A DNA stretch of 64,000 nt from Lacisediminimonas profundi (GCF_008831265.1 NZ_VTTH01000003.1:186001-250000), one strand, 5' to 3'. Numbered from the stretch's first letter, positions 8,683 to 18,005 are shown. Notes: generated by a model from the sequence alone, not told the origin. A program made the numbers and translations.

Positions 8683-9165
8683 TTACTCTTCCAGTTGACG
8701 CACCAGGCAGGCCAGCGCATGCGCCACCGCCTGCTCTCGTACCGCCTGGCGGTCGCCCTGGAATACTTTGCGCTCGGTACGGACCTTGTTGCCGACCATC
8801 CAGCCAAAACAGACGGTACCTACGGGTTTGCCCGGAACGGCGCCGCCGGGACCGGCGATGCCGGTGGTCGACACGGCCACTTGTGCATTGCTGTTGGCGA
8901 CAGCGGCCTCTGCCATCGCCGCTGCGATCTCCTCGCTGACAGCGCCGTGCTGCGCAATCAGTGCCTCGGAAATATTGAGCAGATCGGTTTTCGATGCATT
9001 TGAATAGGTGACGAAGCCGCAATCGAACCATTCCGATGAGCCGGGGATTTCCGTGACAGCCTGGGCGACGCCGCCCCCGGTGCACGATTCCGCCGTCGCC
9101 ATCAGCAGCTTCCTCTGTTTAAGCGCCTGTCCGACGCGGGCTGCAAGGTCGATGATGTTTTCCAT
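8683..9165 (-). CDS. pncC: Nicotinamide-nucleotide amidohydrolase (CinA C-terminal domain)
   Basis: This 160-residue stand-alone CinA C-terminal domain should hydrolyse NMN to nicotinate mononucleotide for NAD recycling. Family motifs are ATAESCTGGGVAQAVTEIPGSS near the N-terminus, VTYSNASKTDLL, and STTGIAGPGGAVPGKPVGTV, the active-site loop. A good GAGGAG ribosome-binding site precedes the ATG. It is the last gene of thiL-pgpA-pncC, 76 nt after pgpA. That gap holds a hairpin (GCCGGGC/GCCCGGC, 9209-9229). The length is complete for this subfamily. Confidence 0.92.
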   Translation of the reverse strand: MENIIDLAARVGQALKQRKLLMATAESCTGGGVAQAVTEIPGSSEWFDCGFVTYSNASKTDLLNISEALIAQHGAVSEEIAAAMAEAAVANSNAQVAVSTTGIAGPGGAVPGKPVGTVCFGWMVGNKVRTERKVFQGDRQAVREQAVAHALACLVRQLEE

Positions 9166-9241
9166 GCTTGTCGTCTCCTCGGTTGTCTTGTTTTCGCCGG
9201 CCGTCCAAGCCGGGCTCCTGATGCCCGGCCCTTCCTTCAGT

Positions 9242-9766
9242 TCAGATTACACGCCAGAGCGCGAACAGCAACAGCGTATAGAAGGCGGCGACAATATCGT
9301 CCCACATTACGCCGAATCCACCTTTGATGTGGCGATCGAACCATGCGATCGGCGGCGGTTTGAGCATGTCGAAAACGCGGAACCAGATGAAGGCCCACAA
9401 CTGGGTTTCCCCCGTTGCCGGGGCAATCAGCAGCAGCACCAGCCAGAAAGCGATGATCTCGTCCCACACCATGCTGCCGTGATCGCTGATGCCCATGTCG
9501 CGCCCGGTCTTGCCGCAGGCCCAGATGCCGAGCAGGAATCCGGCCGCGATCATGCCCCCCCATGTGGCAGCGTCGAAGACGCCGGGCCAGCGGCTGCTGA
9601 GGACGTTGAATGAGAGCCATGCCAGCAACGTGCCTGCAGTGCCGGGCATGACCCGCGACAGTCCGCTGCCGAAACCCTGTGCGATCAGGTGCGCCGGGTG
9701 CGCCAGCATGAAACGCGAGCCGGGCTTGGTGACGTGGGCTGTTTGTCCGCTTTCCAGAGTGGTCAT
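9242..9766 (-). CDS. pgpA: Phosphatidylglycerophosphatase A
   Basis: This 174-residue PgpA removes phosphate from phosphatidylglycerol phosphate in the inner membrane. The conserved GFGSGLSRVMPGTAGTL, WDEIIAFWL and FRVFDMLKPPPIAWFDRH motifs are present, the last two holding the acidic metal ligands. Several membrane helices follow. Its ATG overlaps the thiL stop by 4 nt (ATGA), so the two are translationally coupled. thiL-pgpA linkage is common in proteobacteria. The frame starts at 9766; shorter starts would lose the N-terminal segment before HPAHLIAQGFGSG. Confidence 0.94.
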   Translation of the reverse strand: MTTLESGQTAHVTKPGSRFMLAHPAHLIAQGFGSGLSRVMPGTAGTLLAWLSFNVLSSRWPGVFDAATWGGMIAAGFLLGIWACGKTGRDMGISDHGSMVWDEIIAFWLVLLLIAPATGETQLWAFIWFRVFDMLKPPPIAWFDRHIKGGFGVMWDDIVAAFYTLLLFALWRVI

Positions 9767-10728
9767 GAAGTGAAATGATCGAAAGAATGCAAATCGAGTG
9801 TCAGCGGCCGGCCGCTCGCATCTTGCAGGCGCAGGCCGGGCGTGCTGTCCATGACGCCGATCCGGGTGACCGGCGTTGCAGCCGCACGTGCTGCGGCCTG
9901 CACCTCATTGCGTGCAGAGGCGGGGGCGGTGAAGCAGAGTTCATAGTCATCGCCGCCGGCCAGCGAAAATTTGCGTCGCCGGTCCGCCGGCTGGCGCTGT
10001 AATGCCGGCCCGGCAGGGACGGCGTCGACATCGACGGTGGCGCCGATACCGGATTGTTCCATGATGTGGCCGAGGTCACCGCACAATCCGTCCGAGACGT
10101 CGATTGCTGCATGGGCGATGCCGCGCAGCGCGATGCCGAGGGACACCCGGGGAGCGGGCCGCAGCAGGCGCGGTTCTGCCTGCTGCATGGACAGCTCGTC
10201 CAGCGTCAGTTCGTTGCGATGGCCGGCCAGTGCCAGGCGGGCGTCGCCAAGGGCGCCGGAAACCCATATATCGTCGCCGGCGCGGGCAGCGGAACGGCGC
10301 AGGGCCTGGGCCAGCGGAACCTCGCCGAAAACGGTGATGCAGATATTGAGCGGCCCCTGTGTCGTGTCGCCGCCGACCAGTGCGCATCCTGATTGGTCGG
10401 CCAGCGCGAACAATCCCCCCGAAAATGCGGCGAGCCAGGCTTCGTCAGCCGATGGCAGCGACAGCGCGAGCGTGAATGCGAGCGGCTTTGCTCCCATCGC
10501 GGCAAGATCTGAAAGGTTGACTGCCAGCGATTTGTGGCCGAGCGAAGCAACGTCCACATCAGGAAAAAAATGCCGGCCCTCCACCAGCATGTCGGTGGAG
10601 ATCGCCAGTTGCATGCCGGGCGATGGCGCGAGCAGCGCGCAGTCATCGCCTATGCCAAGCGCGATGCGGCCGCCCGGCTGCAGCGGGCGGTTGAAGTAGC
10701 GGTCTATCAGTTCGAATTCGGACAACAT
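9763..10728 (-). CDS. thiL: Thiamine-monophosphate kinase
   Basis: This 321-residue ThiL phosphorylates thiamine monophosphate to the active diphosphate. The Mg/ATP-binding GIGDDCALL segment (residues 25-33), VNLSDLAAMGAKP, GGDTTQG and DVSDGLCGDLGHI mark the AIR-synthase-like fold. The ATG at 10728 starts MLSEFELIDRYF, the usual N-terminus. There is no Shine-Dalgarno. Instead a TACAAT box ends 6 nt upstream, so the mRNA may start at the ATG. It heads the operon with pgpA and pncC and is divergent from maeB. Confidence 0.94.
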   Translation of the reverse strand: MLSEFELIDRYFNRPLQPGGRIALGIGDDCALLAPSPGMQLAISTDMLVEGRHFFPDVDVASLGHKSLAVNLSDLAAMGAKPLAFTLALSLPSADEAWLAAFSGGLFALADQSGCALVGGDTTQGPLNICITVFGEVPLAQALRRSAARAGDDIWVSGALGDARLALAGHRNELTLDELSMQQAEPRLLRPAPRVSLGIALRGIAHAAIDVSDGLCGDLGHIMEQSGIGATVDVDAVPAGPALQRQPADRRRKFSLAGGDDYELCFTAPASARNEVQAAARAAATPVTRIGVMDSTPGLRLQDASGRPLTLDLHSFDHFTS

Positions 10729-10734
10729 TCCCGG

Positions 10735-10740
10735 ATTGTA
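10735..10740 (-). promoter_or_regulatory. thiL -10 box predicting a leaderless transcript
   Basis: On the minus strand TACAAT ends at 10735, so position +1 falls on 10728, the A of the thiL ATG. It is embedded in two 9-nt units, CGGTACATT and CGGTACAAT, of the same kind as at pyrF. The -35 position (GGCGGC) does not match consensus. Confidence 0.55.
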
Positions 10741-11045
10741 CCGAATGTACCGAGGCAGCCGCCGTAGCTGCGGCGGTTGCTGCGCGCCAGGCTCGGCGGC
10801 AAATCTCGATCATTTCGAAATCCGGCCCTTCCGCCAAGATTGATCCGGCCCGGTTTACTTGAGTCCGAAGTGAGCAGGGAGGGTGAAGATTCGGTGAGAT
10901 TTGATTAAATATTTAAATCGTTTATCTATGATTAATAGTTTAAATCTAATGTTGCGCAGTTGGACCTAGTAGAAACACGGTATTCCGGCCCGAGCGGTCT
11001 GCTAGAATCATTAGCTTTCCCAAAGTAACCGAAAGGCCCGCAGTG
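10741..11045. other. thiL-maeB divergent intergenic region
   Basis: This stretch holds a GC hairpin (CCGCCG-TAGCTG-CGGCGG near 10760-10777), then an AT-rich block at about 10897-10953 rich in TTTAAAT, then the maeB promoter region. No gene or RNA is recognised. Confidence 0.5.
11003..11008 (+). promoter_or_regulatory. Candidate maeB -10 box
   Basis: TAGAAT lies 37 nt before the ATG in the context CTGCTAGAATC, which is identical over 11 nt to the aceE promoter core (43566-43575). No good -35 is visible at the expected spacing. Confidence 0.45.
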
Positions 11046-13358
11046 ATGGATCCTTCGAAAGATCAGCAAGAACAGCTTCGCCAGCAACTGCGCCAATCGG
11101 CGCTTGAGTATCACGAGTTTCCGACACCCGGAAAAATCAGTGTCACGCCGACCAAGCAACTGTCCAACCAACGCGACCTGTCGCTGGCCTACACGCCCGG
11201 CGTCGCTGCCGCCTGCGAAGAGATCCAGGCCGACCCGGACACGGCATTCCGTTACACGGCGCGTGGCAATCTGGTGGCCGTCATCACCAACGGCACTGCG
11301 GTGCTCGGACTGGGGAATATCGGCGCGCTGGCTTCCAAGCCGGTGATGGAAGGCAAGGCGGTCCTGTTCAAGAAGTTCGCCGGGATCGATGTGTTCGACA
11401 TCGAAATCAACGAATCCGACCCGGACAAGCTGTGCGACATCATTGCCAGCCTGGAGCCGACTTTCGGCGGCATCAACCTGGAAGACATCAAGGCGCCGGA
11501 GTGCTTCTACATCGAGCGCAAGCTGCGCGAACGAATGAAGATCCCGGTCTTCCATGACGACCAGCACGGCACCGCAATCATCGTGTCGGCGGCCCTGATC
11601 AACGGTATCAAGGTCGCGGGCAAGGACATAAAGAACTGCAAGATGGTGGTGAGCGGCGCTGGCGCTGCTGCCCTGGCTTGCCTGGACCTGATCGTCGACC
11701 TGGGATTTCCGGTCGAGAACATCTTTGTCACCGACCTGGCCGGCGTTGTGTACAAGGGCCGCAAGGAGTTGATGGATCCGGACAAGGAAAAATTTGCGCA
11801 GGACACTTCTGCCCGCAAGCTGGCAGAAGTGATGCCGGGCGCGGATATTTTCCTGGGACTGTCCGCTGGCGGCGTCCTGAAGCCCGAGATGGTGGCGGCA
11901 ATGGCGGCCAGGCCGCTGATTCTCGCGCTTGCCAATCCGACCCCGGAAATCCATCCCTACGAAGTGCGCGAAGTGCGCGACGACGCCATCATCGCTACCG
12001 GCCGTTCGGATTATCCGAACCAGGTCAATAACGTGCTGTGCTTTCCGTACATCTTCCGTGGCGCGCTGGATTGCGGCGCAACGACGATCAACCGGGAGAT
12101 GGAGATCGCATCGGTTTACGCGATCGCCGAGCTGGCACAGGCGGAACAGTCCGATGTCGTCGCCACCACGTATGGCATTGACAACCTGGCGTTCGGACCG
12201 GAATACCTGATTCCGAAACCGTTCGACCCGCGCCTGGCAAGCCGTATTGCGCCGGCGGTGGCCAAAGCTGCAGCCGAGTCGGGCGTCGCCGCCCGGCCGA
12301 TCGCCGACATGCAAGCCTATGTCGACAAGCTGGAGCAGTTTACCTACCGCAGCGGCACGTTCATGAAGCCGATCTTCGACATCGCCAGGAAAGCTCGGGC
12401 GGGCCAGAAGCGCATCGTGTACGCGGAAGGTGAGGAAGAGCGTGTTTTGCGCGCGGTGCAGGTGGTGGTCGATGAAGGCCTGGCCAAGCCGATCCTGGTC
12501 GGCCGGCCGGCTGTGCTGGCGCAGCGCATCGAACGATTCGGCCTGCGGCTGCGTCCTGAAATCGACTTTGAAGTCATCAATCCCGAGTTCGATTCCCGTT
12601 ATCGCGACTACTGGCAGACCTACCTCGACATGACCCGTCGCAAGGGCATCACCGAGCAGTACGCCAAGCTGGAAATGCGGCGCCGGCATACGCTGATCGG
12701 GTCGATGATGATCCACAAAGGCGATGCCGATGGCATGATCTGCGGCACCTACGGCACGGCCCGTCTGCATCTGGAGTATATCGACCAGGTGCTGGGCAAG
12801 CGGCCAGGCGCCAATGTCTTTGCCGCGATGAACGGCATCCTGCTCAAGGACCGCAATGTCGTGCTGGTGGATACCCATGTGAACGAAGATCCGAGCGCAG
12901 CAGAGATCGCGGAAATCACGGTCATGGCTGCCGAGGAAATGCGCCGCCTGGGCATGTTCCCGCGCGCGGCGCTGCTGTCGCACTCGAACTTCGGCAGCAG
13001 CGACAGTCGTTCTGCGGTCAAGATGCGCGAGGCGCTGGCGATCATTCGCAAGATGGACCCCACCCTGGAAGTGGACGGCGAAATGCACGGCGATACCGCG
13101 CTCAATGCCGAGCGCCTGAAATCGATGATGCCGGATTCGCCGCTGACGGGAGATTGCAACCTGCTGGTGATGCCAAACATCGAGTCCGCCAACATTGCCT
13201 ACAACCTGCTGAAGGTCGGCGCGGGTGGCGGCGTGGCGATCGGACCGCTGCTGCTCGGTTGCGCCAAGCCGGTGCACATCCTGACGCCTTCGGCTACGGT
13301 GCGCCGGATCGTCAACCTGACCGCATTGTGCGTGGTTGACGCGGTTTCGGAACGCTGA
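11046..13358 (+). CDS. maeB: NADP-dependent malic enzyme with phosphotransacetylase-like domain
   Basis: This 770-residue MaeB decarboxylates malate to pyruvate. Residues ~15-150 form the malic enzyme N-terminal domain (SLAYTPGVA with Tyr49, then [11 protein letters not shown]). Residues ~160-400 form the NAD(P) domain ([16 protein letters not shown]). Residues ~430-760 form a phosphate acetyltransferase-like domain ([15 protein letters not shown]), which in MaeB proteins is regulatory. The ATG at 11046 has GAAAGG 9 nt upstream; a GTG one codon earlier is less likely. It is monocistronic and ends in an intrinsic terminator. It supplies pyruvate and NADPH, linking the TCA cycle to the pdh genes further on. 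Confidence 0.95.
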   Translation: MDPSKDQQEQLRQQLRQSALEYHEFPTPGKISVTPTKQLSNQRDLSLAYTPGVAAACEEIQADPDTAFRYTARGNLVAVITNGTAVLGLGNIGALASKPVMEGKAVLFKKFAGIDVFDIEINESDPDKLCDIIASLEPTFGGINLEDIKAPECFYIERKLRERMKIPVFHDDQHGTAIIVSAALINGIKVAGKDIKNCKMVVSGAGAAALACLDLIVDLGFPVENIFVTDLAGVVYKGRKELMDPDKEKFAQDTSARKLAEVMPGADIFLGLSAGGVLKPEMVAAMAARPLILALANPTPEIHPYEVREVRDDAIIATGRSDYPNQVNNVLCFPYIFRGALDCGATTINREMEIASVYAIAELAQAEQSDVVATTYGIDNLAFGPEYLIPKPFDPRLASRIAPAVAKAAAESGVAARPIADMQAYVDKLEQFTYRSGTFMKPIFDIARKARAGQKRIVYAEGEEERVLRAVQVVVDEGLAKPILVGRPAVLAQRIERFGLRLRPEIDFEVINPEFDSRYRDYWQTYLDMTRRKGITEQYAKLEMRRRHTLIGSMMIHKGDADGMICGTYGTARLHLEYIDQVLGKRPGANVFAAMNGILLKDRNVVLVDTHVNEDPSAAEIAEITVMAAEEMRRLGMFPRAALLSHSNFGSSDSRSAVKMREALAIIRKMDPTLEVDGEMHGDTALNAERLKSMMPDSPLTGDCNLLVMPNIESANIAYNLLKVGAGGGVAIGPLLLGCAKPVHILTPSATVRRIVNLTALCVVDAVSER

Positions 13359-13377
13359 AGTCCGCAGTGTTGAATTG

Positions 13378-13411
13378 AAGCCGTTTTCCTGCAAGGGAAA
13401 ACGGCTTTTTT
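13378..13411 (+). terminator. Rho-independent terminator of maeB
   Basis: A 12-bp stem (AAGCCGTTTTCC / GGAAAACGGCTT) with a 6-nt loop is followed by six T. It begins 19 nt after the maeB stop. Confidence 0.93.
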
Positions 13412-13436
13412 GTTGGCCGCACTGCGCCGGGGCTGA

Positions 13437-13754
13437 TCAGGAAGAAGCCAGCTTCAGCCCGATGATGCCGGCCACGATCAGTCCGACGCTCAGCAGGCGT
13501 CCCGCACTGGCCGATTCGCCGAACAGCAGGATGCCGAGTGCGACGGTTCCAACAGCACCGACGCCAACCCACACCGCATAAGCGGTCCCGACCGGAAGCT
13601 CGCGCATGGCAATGCCGAGCAGGCCCAGGCTTACCGCCATCGCGGCCAGCGTCGCCACGCTGGGCCAGAAGCGGGTGAAACCTTCGGTGTATTTCAGGCC
13701 GATTGCCCAGCCGATCTCGAACAGGCCGGCGATGACCAACAGGATCCAGCTCAT
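13437..13754 (-). CDS. gdx: SugE/Gdx-type small multidrug resistance transporter (guanidinium exporter)
   Basis: This 105-residue SMR protein has four membrane helices. The essential Glu13 lies in [23 protein letters not shown], which has the SugE/Gdx subfamily signature rather than the EmrE one. The family exports guanidinium by proton antiport. The ATG at 13754 overlaps the stop of the 5'-nucleotidase gene by 4 nt and is chosen over the longer frame because helix 1 begins there. Because of this overlap there is no room for a guanidine riboswitch directly upstream. Expression must come from the 5'-nucleotidase transcript or an internal promoter. Confidence 0.88.
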   Translation of the reverse strand: MSWILLVIAGLFEIGWAIGLKYTEGFTRFWPSVATLAAMAVSLGLLGIAMRELPVGTAYAVWVGVGAVGTVALGILLFGESASAGRLLSVGLIVAGIIGLKLASS

Positions 13755-14671
13755 GTCTTGCTCGTCAGCGCACTGCGCAATGGTACGCGGCCGGTCTGGA
13801 CCAGTGGCGACGCGCGGTCGCAATGCCCGGCCTGATCATCGAAGAAGATGTGGGGCTTGAAGGCAGCCAGCACCTGCGATTTCGCCACCCCGCCCATGAA
13901 GAAGGTTTCGTCGATGGTCACGTCCCATGCCCGCAGCGTGCGAATCACGCGCTCATGGGCCGGCGACGAGCGCGCGGTGACCAGTGCGGTGCGGATCGGT
14001 GGCCGTCCGCTGTCCGGCGTGCGGCAGTTTTGCTGGATATAGGACAGCGCCTTCAGCAACCGGGCGAACGGGCCTTCGGGCAAGGGCTTCATCGCATTCT
14101 CGCGTTCATGGTTCTCGAATGCCTCTATGCCCTGGGTCTGGTAAATGCGCTCCGATTCGTCCGAAAAGATCACTGCGTCACCGTCGAACGCAATCCTGAT
14201 CTGGTCCAGTTCTTCGAGGGCATTTTCCGGCTTCTGGTAAAGCAGCGCGGCTGCTGTGCCGGAATCGATCGCCGCCTGCACATCGTCTTCGTGCAGGGAC
14301 AGGAACAGGCTGACGTTGAAGGCTTGCAGGTAGGGCGCGATCGAAGCGCCTCCCGACAGCGCCGCCCGGGTGATATCGAGCCCGTAGTGGCTGACGGAAT
14401 TGAAAATCCGCAGCGAAGTCTCGGACGAATTGCGCGACATGATGACCACTTCGGCGAAGCGCCGGTTGTGGGTCAGTTCGTTGAGCTTCAGGAGCGCTTT
14501 CACCAGCGAGAAGCCGGCGCCCAGCGGCAATACCTCGTTTTCGTGTTCGATCTGGTGGCGGCGGTACATGTCCAGGCCTTGACTGCGAAAAATATCTTCT
14601 TCAGCTTCGAGGTCGAACAGTGCTCGTGAGGAAATTCCCACCACGAGCAGGTTATCGAGCGATACGGGCAT
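13751..14671 (-). CDS. 5'-nucleotidase (cytosolic, PF06189-type)
   Basis: This 306-residue protein matches the bacterial 5'-nucleotidase family related to eukaryotic cytosolic nucleotidase I. It has the segments [65 protein letters not shown] and [11 protein letters not shown], whose Asp residues fit a HAD-type active site. It should dephosphorylate nucleoside monophosphates in the cytoplasm. It starts at 14671 and its stop overlaps the Gdx gene start. Its promoter has a perfect TATAAT with a 16-nt tandem repeat against it. Confidence 0.87.
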   Translation of the reverse strand: MPVSLDNLLVVGISSRALFDLEAEEDIFRSQGLDMYRRHQIEHENEVLPLGAGFSLVKALLKLNELTHNRRFAEVVIMSRNSSETSLRIFNSVSHYGLDITRAALSGGASIAPYLQAFNVSLFLSLHEDDVQAAIDSGTAAALLYQKPENALEELDQIRIAFDGDAVIFSDESERIYQTQGIEAFENHERENAMKPLPEGPFARLLKALSYIQQNCRTPDSGRPPIRTALVTARSSPAHERVIRTLRAWDVTIDETFFMGGVAKSQVLAAFKPHIFFDDQAGHCDRASPLVQTGRVPLRSALTSKT

Positions 14672-14700
14672 AGGTGGTCCGGCTTTGTGCGCAAGCAGCC

Positions 14701-14706
14701 ATTATA
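14701..14706 (-). promoter_or_regulatory. -10 box of the 5'-nucleotidase gene
   Basis: The minus strand reads TATAAT, followed by 29 nt to the ATG at 14671. The upstream side is taken up by the 16-nt repeat array, and the -35 position reads CCACCC. Confidence 0.6.
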
Positions 14707-14707
14707 G

Positions 14708-14835
14708 GGGGGGATAGTGGCGGGGGTGGAGAGTGGCCACGGTGGAGAGTGGCCACGGTGGAGAGTGGCCAAGGTGGAGAGTCGCCAGGGTGGACAGCGG
14801 CGGGGGTGGGCCGTGGCGGGTTGGACAGCAGTGGA
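14708..14835. repeat. 16-nt minisatellite (CGGTGGAGAGTGGCCA)n, about 8 units
   Basis: Units at 14724, 14740, 14756 and 14772 are nearly identical. Those at 14708, 14788, 14804 and 14820 are diverged. The array is purine-skewed on the plus strand and sits between the 5'-nucleotidase -10 box and the orphan gene at 15086. Confidence 0.92.
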
Positions 14836-15085
14836 CGTGGCCGAGCACGGAAAATTTGGCGGCGGCCGTAAGGATCATTAACTTTTCAGAGGTGGGTCGG
14901 CCAAAACGTTGCACCGCACATCGCTCGCATCATCCGTATATCGGCTGGAGCTCCTCGACTACGCTGCATTGCACCACACTAATAAATGGTCAATTTGTCC
15001 GATCACCGGAACACCCGCGTGGGCCGAGTGACAAAGACCGCACTTCTAGCCATTGGCATGGCGTAATTGCGGAACAGGGGGCTTT
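14836..15085. other. Upstream region of the 674-aa orphan
   Basis: This stretch is less GC-rich than its surroundings, especially 14870-15000. It contains TCAATTTGT (14990-14998), a 9-mer also found about 80 nt before the second orphan gene (50406-50414). No clear -35/-10 pair is seen. Confidence 0.35.
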
Positions 15086-17110
15086 ATGGGAATGGCCATC
15101 AACGAGCAACACACGATCAGGAAAAACGAGCAGCGCCCGCACAATCAAATCGAAGCCGGCAATCAGCCAGTCAGGCCGAAATTTGCAGAGGCAAGCAAGG
15201 CTGTAGCGCCAGCATTCAAGCAAGCCATGGACTATCTGAAGCGGCGGGCGGAGAAAGGCAAGTTGAGTGTCAGCGGCCCGGATGACGCGCCGATCTATGA
15301 GGTCCTCTCGAAATCCCATGCACGCAAGGCCAGCAAGGCCGCAAGCAATTTGACACATGCAAGAACCACTGGTGCCAACCTGTCCGCGAATTCCGTGGCC
15401 TCTGCGACGAAGGTGGCAGCGGGACTGGCAAAGGCGGTGAAGAACATTCCTGGTGGCGCCCAAGCAGCCGAGCTGGGCTCGAAAGTTGACCTTGGCGCAT
15501 CGGGATCTGGCGTTGCGTTGAATGGCGTCGCGCTTGCGGCCAGCACCATCAGGTTCAAGAACATACGCAAGAAAAAGAAGGCCGCGATCAAGGACATGAC
15601 CGAGAGCCTTGAGAAGGCGCGCGTGCATGTGAACAATCCCGAGGCCGCCAATGCAGAAACTGCGAAGGCATACCGCAAGTTCACGGCCGCAGCGAAGCTG
15701 GTACTGCACAAGGACAAGGATGGCTGGATCCCGGGTACTTCGGACTTGGGCCTGGAGCAACATCAGGCAGCGTCCACCGTGGCCCGCTATGCAATCAGCA
15801 CGAGCAGTAACATCGTGAGCGTGATCGGCGCTGGTGCAAGCACTGCCGCCGCAAGCCCGGTTGGCCCTTTCCTTGCTGCGGCAGTGGGCCCTTTCGAAGC
15901 GATAGGCGCGAAGGCAGCGCTGGAAAGCGGGCGCCGCAAGTCGCACACGCTGGGCGAGAAACTCGCCAAGCTCGAATCGTGGCGATACCAGCGCAAGAAC
16001 GCGGACCTGGAGCTTCCCGTCAGTGGGATTTTCCAGGCCTGCGCGGGCGAGGTCCGCCGCCAGGAACGGCTTGCGAACTGGGTCAAGCGAGGCGCGAGGT
16101 TACAGTTCGCCAAGGCCAGCGGCAACATGGCTTTCGGCATTGCCGGTGGCGTCATGCTTTCGCTGGGGCTTGCTGCCGTGGTCGGCACCGCGGTGCTGAC
16201 GGCCGGCATCGTGGTGGCAGCCGCCGCCGCGGCATTGAGCGCAGCTTACCTGGCCTATGTCGCCGTACGCACGGTGCGCAATGCCCGCTCGGAGCGGCAT
16301 GGCAAGCGCAGCCAGATGCAGGCCCAGGCCTTGATTGCCACGCACAGCCGGGATCAACTGCGCAGCTTCATGCGCGAAACGGATATGAAATCGAGGAGGG
16401 CCATTGCGATCACGGTTGAACGGGGCGGCCTTTTCAATGCGGGCAGAAGGGCGGTCCGGGTCCCATTGGTCGACGCAGGCAGGAATGCCTATGTCGGGCT
16501 GCATCTGATGTCGCATGAGTTGAGCGACATGATCGGGCGCGGCGACCGCGCAGAATGGCTGAGGCTGGATGCGGCAATCTCATTTCTCGCCAAACCGGAA
16601 GATCCACAGCAATCTGACCGGCACATAAGCAAAGAAGCCGGCGCAGTCCTGCGCTTGTTGCAGGCATCAGGCATGTCGCCGTTCGAGATCCAGACTCTTT
16701 GCGACGCTGCCAGCGCGATGAAGGGCGACGACCGGATTCTCTATCTGAAGCGGGCAATTGCCGGCGCGATCGGCATACCATTCCGGGTCGACTCAAGTGG
16801 CAAGGAGAAGGCGTTGACACCCTCCGCTTACCTTGGGCGGGTGCAGGACCTGATTGCGACCCCGGGGTTCGCGGCGAACGCGTTATCCAGCGACAAGAGC
16901 AAAAACTTCACAGCCGCAAAGGCGTTGTTCGCCGGGCTCGATTACCACGCTTTCGCCAAGGCGATGGCCGACCCGGGCCTGCCGCCAGGAGGAGAGGTGG
17001 GCTCGGCCGCTCACCTTGCGCGCAAGCTGGTGCTGGTTGAAGCCGAGCGCAGGCGCAGTGTTGTGGATGATCACTTTGCGGAAAAACTTTACTGGCCGTC
17101 CAATTCCTGA
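15086..17110 (+). CDS. Orphan 674-aa protein with hydrophobic segments (effector/translocator-like)
   Basis: I do not recognise a family. The ATG at 15086 has AGGGGG 5 nt upstream; an earlier start at 15053 lacks one. The N-terminal ~60 residues are polar, Asn/Gln/Lys-rich and probably disordered. Residues ~60-200 are helical and Ala/Lys-rich. A hydrophobic stretch (IVSVIGAGASTAAAS and following, ~225-265) and a long one (VMLSLGLAAVVGTAVLTAGI and following, ~340-385) could span a membrane. A basic helical linker and a 280-residue C-terminal helical region follow. There is no signal peptide. This layout resembles type III translocators or membrane-active effectors, but no secretion genes are nearby. 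The gene is monocistronic. Confidence 0.7.
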   Translation: MGMAINEQHTIRKNEQRPHNQIEAGNQPVRPKFAEASKAVAPAFKQAMDYLKRRAEKGKLSVSGPDDAPIYEVLSKSHARKASKAASNLTHARTTGANLSANSVASATKVAAGLAKAVKNIPGGAQAAELGSKVDLGASGSGVALNGVALAASTIRFKNIRKKKKAAIKDMTESLEKARVHVNNPEAANAETAKAYRKFTAAAKLVLHKDKDGWIPGTSDLGLEQHQAASTVARYAISTSSNIVSVIGAGASTAAASPVGPFLAAAVGPFEAIGAKAALESGRRKSHTLGEKLAKLESWRYQRKNADLELPVSGIFQACAGEVRRQERLANWVKRGARLQFAKASGNMAFGIAGGVMLSLGLAAVVGTAVLTAGIVVAAAAAALSAAYLAYVAVRTVRNARSERHGKRSQMQAQALIATHSRDQLRSFMRETDMKSRRAIAITVERGGLFNAGRRAVRVPLVDAGRNAYVGLHLMSHELSDMIGRGDRAEWLRLDAAISFLAKPEDPQQSDRHISKEAGAVLRLLQASGMSPFEIQTLCDAASAMKGDDRILYLKRAIAGAIGIPFRVDSSGKEKALTPSAYLGRVQDLIATPGFAANALSSDKSKNFTAAKALFAGLDYHAFAKAMADPGLPPGGEVGSAAHLARKLVLVEAERRRSVVDDHFAEKLYWPSNS

Positions 17111-17352
17111 AAGAGGTCACGGGCTACCGCAACAAGGCGAGGAGGCTGTCAGGCGCCTCGCGACGTCCCTGATGCCGCGGCTGGCTGACAGCCGATTCGG
17201 CGGTGACCAGATCTGATGCACTCAGGCGTCAGCTTGACCAGTAGCTGCCAGCAGGGCGTTGTTTCACGGAAGTGCCAGTGAAGTGCAAGGAGAGGGAAGT
17301 GCTTGATTTTGCAGGAGAAGCGAGCAAAAGAGGGGTAGTACGTTGCTCACCT

Positions 17353-17439
17353 TGGTGCCGGGAGCCGGAATCGAACCGGCACGCTGTCTCCAGCGCGGGA
17401 TTTTGAGTCCCGTGCGTCTACCTATTCCGCCATCCCGGC
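17353..17439 (-). tRNA. tRNA-Leu (CAA)
   Basis: On the minus strand an 87-nt tRNA can be folded. The acceptor stem is GCCGGGA/TCCCGGC, the anticodon stem-loop is CGGGA-CTCAAAA-TCCCG with anticodon CAA, and there is a long variable arm of the class II type. The T arm is GCCGG-TTCGATT-CCGGC, and the CCA end is encoded. It reads UUG codons. Confidence 0.97.
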
Positions 17440-17451
17440 AACGCAGGCAGG

Positions 17452-17480
17452 ATTATCCGCGATTTGTCGCGCCGGGGCAA
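17452..17480 (-). promoter_or_regulatory. tRNA-Leu promoter
   Basis: On the minus strand TTGCCC (17480-17475) and GATAAT (17457-17452) are 17 nt apart. The start would be about 6 nt before the mature tRNA 5' end. Confidence 0.6.
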
Positions 17481-17623
17481 CCACAGAGAGCTTGTCGCAC
17501 GGAATCAGCAGGCATTGCGACGACCGCCGACGTTGCGAATCATCTACTCCCGTTCATGAACAAAACGGCGATCCGGGTCGTCCAATTCGCATGCAATGCT
17601 GTTTTCCAATCCCAGGACCGATC

Positions 17624-17767
17624 ATGCATCGAGCGCCCATGCCCACACCTGACAACGAGCCGACCGAGGACGATGATCCGGTGCCCGAGCCAGGCAATCC
17701 GACACCCGACGATCAGCCGGTTCCGGATCACAATCCGAGCATGATCCTGGCAACAGGAGGCTGGTGA
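17624..17767 (+). CDS. Small acidic, proline-rich protein (47 aa), hypothetical
   Basis: An ORF of 47 residues starts at ATG 17624 with AGGA 6 nt upstream. Its composition is very polar, with repeated Pro-Asp/Glu (EDDDPVPEPGNPTPDDQPVP), so it should be disordered. Its stop TGA shares a base with the ATG of the next gene (TGATG), which supports real translation and coupling. I know no function. An alternative start is the ATG at 17639. Confidence 0.5.
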   Translation: MHRAPMPTPDNEPTEDDDPVPEPGNPTPDDQPVPDHNPSMILATGGW

Positions 17768-17985
17768 TGCCAGGCCGCATTCTGCAAAGCGGAACGCATA
17801 TCGCACGAACGGATACCGCGCCGCATCCGGGAGGGTGGTACGAGGCCCAGGTGTTCGTGCGCCTGACCCGCGAGCCCGAGGTGGCGGAAACCTATATTCC
17901 GGCCGGCATGTATCCGTCCGAGGAGGAAGCATTGCGGGCGGCAGAGGAACGGGCCGAGCGCGCGCTGCGCGAGCATGAATTCTGA
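17767..17985 (+). CDS. Hypothetical protein (72 aa)
   Basis: ATG 17767 is preceded by a perfect AGGAGG (17755-17760). The 72-residue product has a beta-rich core (GGWYEAQVFVRLTREPEVAETYI) followed by an acidic helix (SEEEALRAAEERAERALREHEF). The same plan, in weaker form, is seen in the next gene product, so the two may be distant paralogues. No signal peptide or membrane segment. It is coupled to the preceding proline-rich ORF and lies 20 nt before the next gene. Function unknown. Confidence 0.7.
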   Translation: MPGRILQSGTHIARTDTAPHPGGWYEAQVFVRLTREPEVAETYIPAGMYPSEEEALRAAEERAERALREHEF

Positions 17986-18005
17986 GCACTCCGGGAGGCC
18001 GGCGT

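Noticed and set aside
10932-13394. An 820-aa open frame antisense to maeB
   Set aside because: It is a GC-rich shadow frame. It is His/Arg/Gln-rich, has no family motif, and maeB on the other strand is certain.
13755-13850. Guanidine riboswitch upstream of the Gdx-type gene
   Set aside because: The upstream sequence is the coding end of the 5'-nucleotidase gene with a 4-nt overlap, and no riboswitch fold is apparent.
14708-14835. Coding repeat protein in the 16-nt array
   Set aside because: A 16-nt period shifts frame every unit and no start or ribosome-binding site is linked to it.
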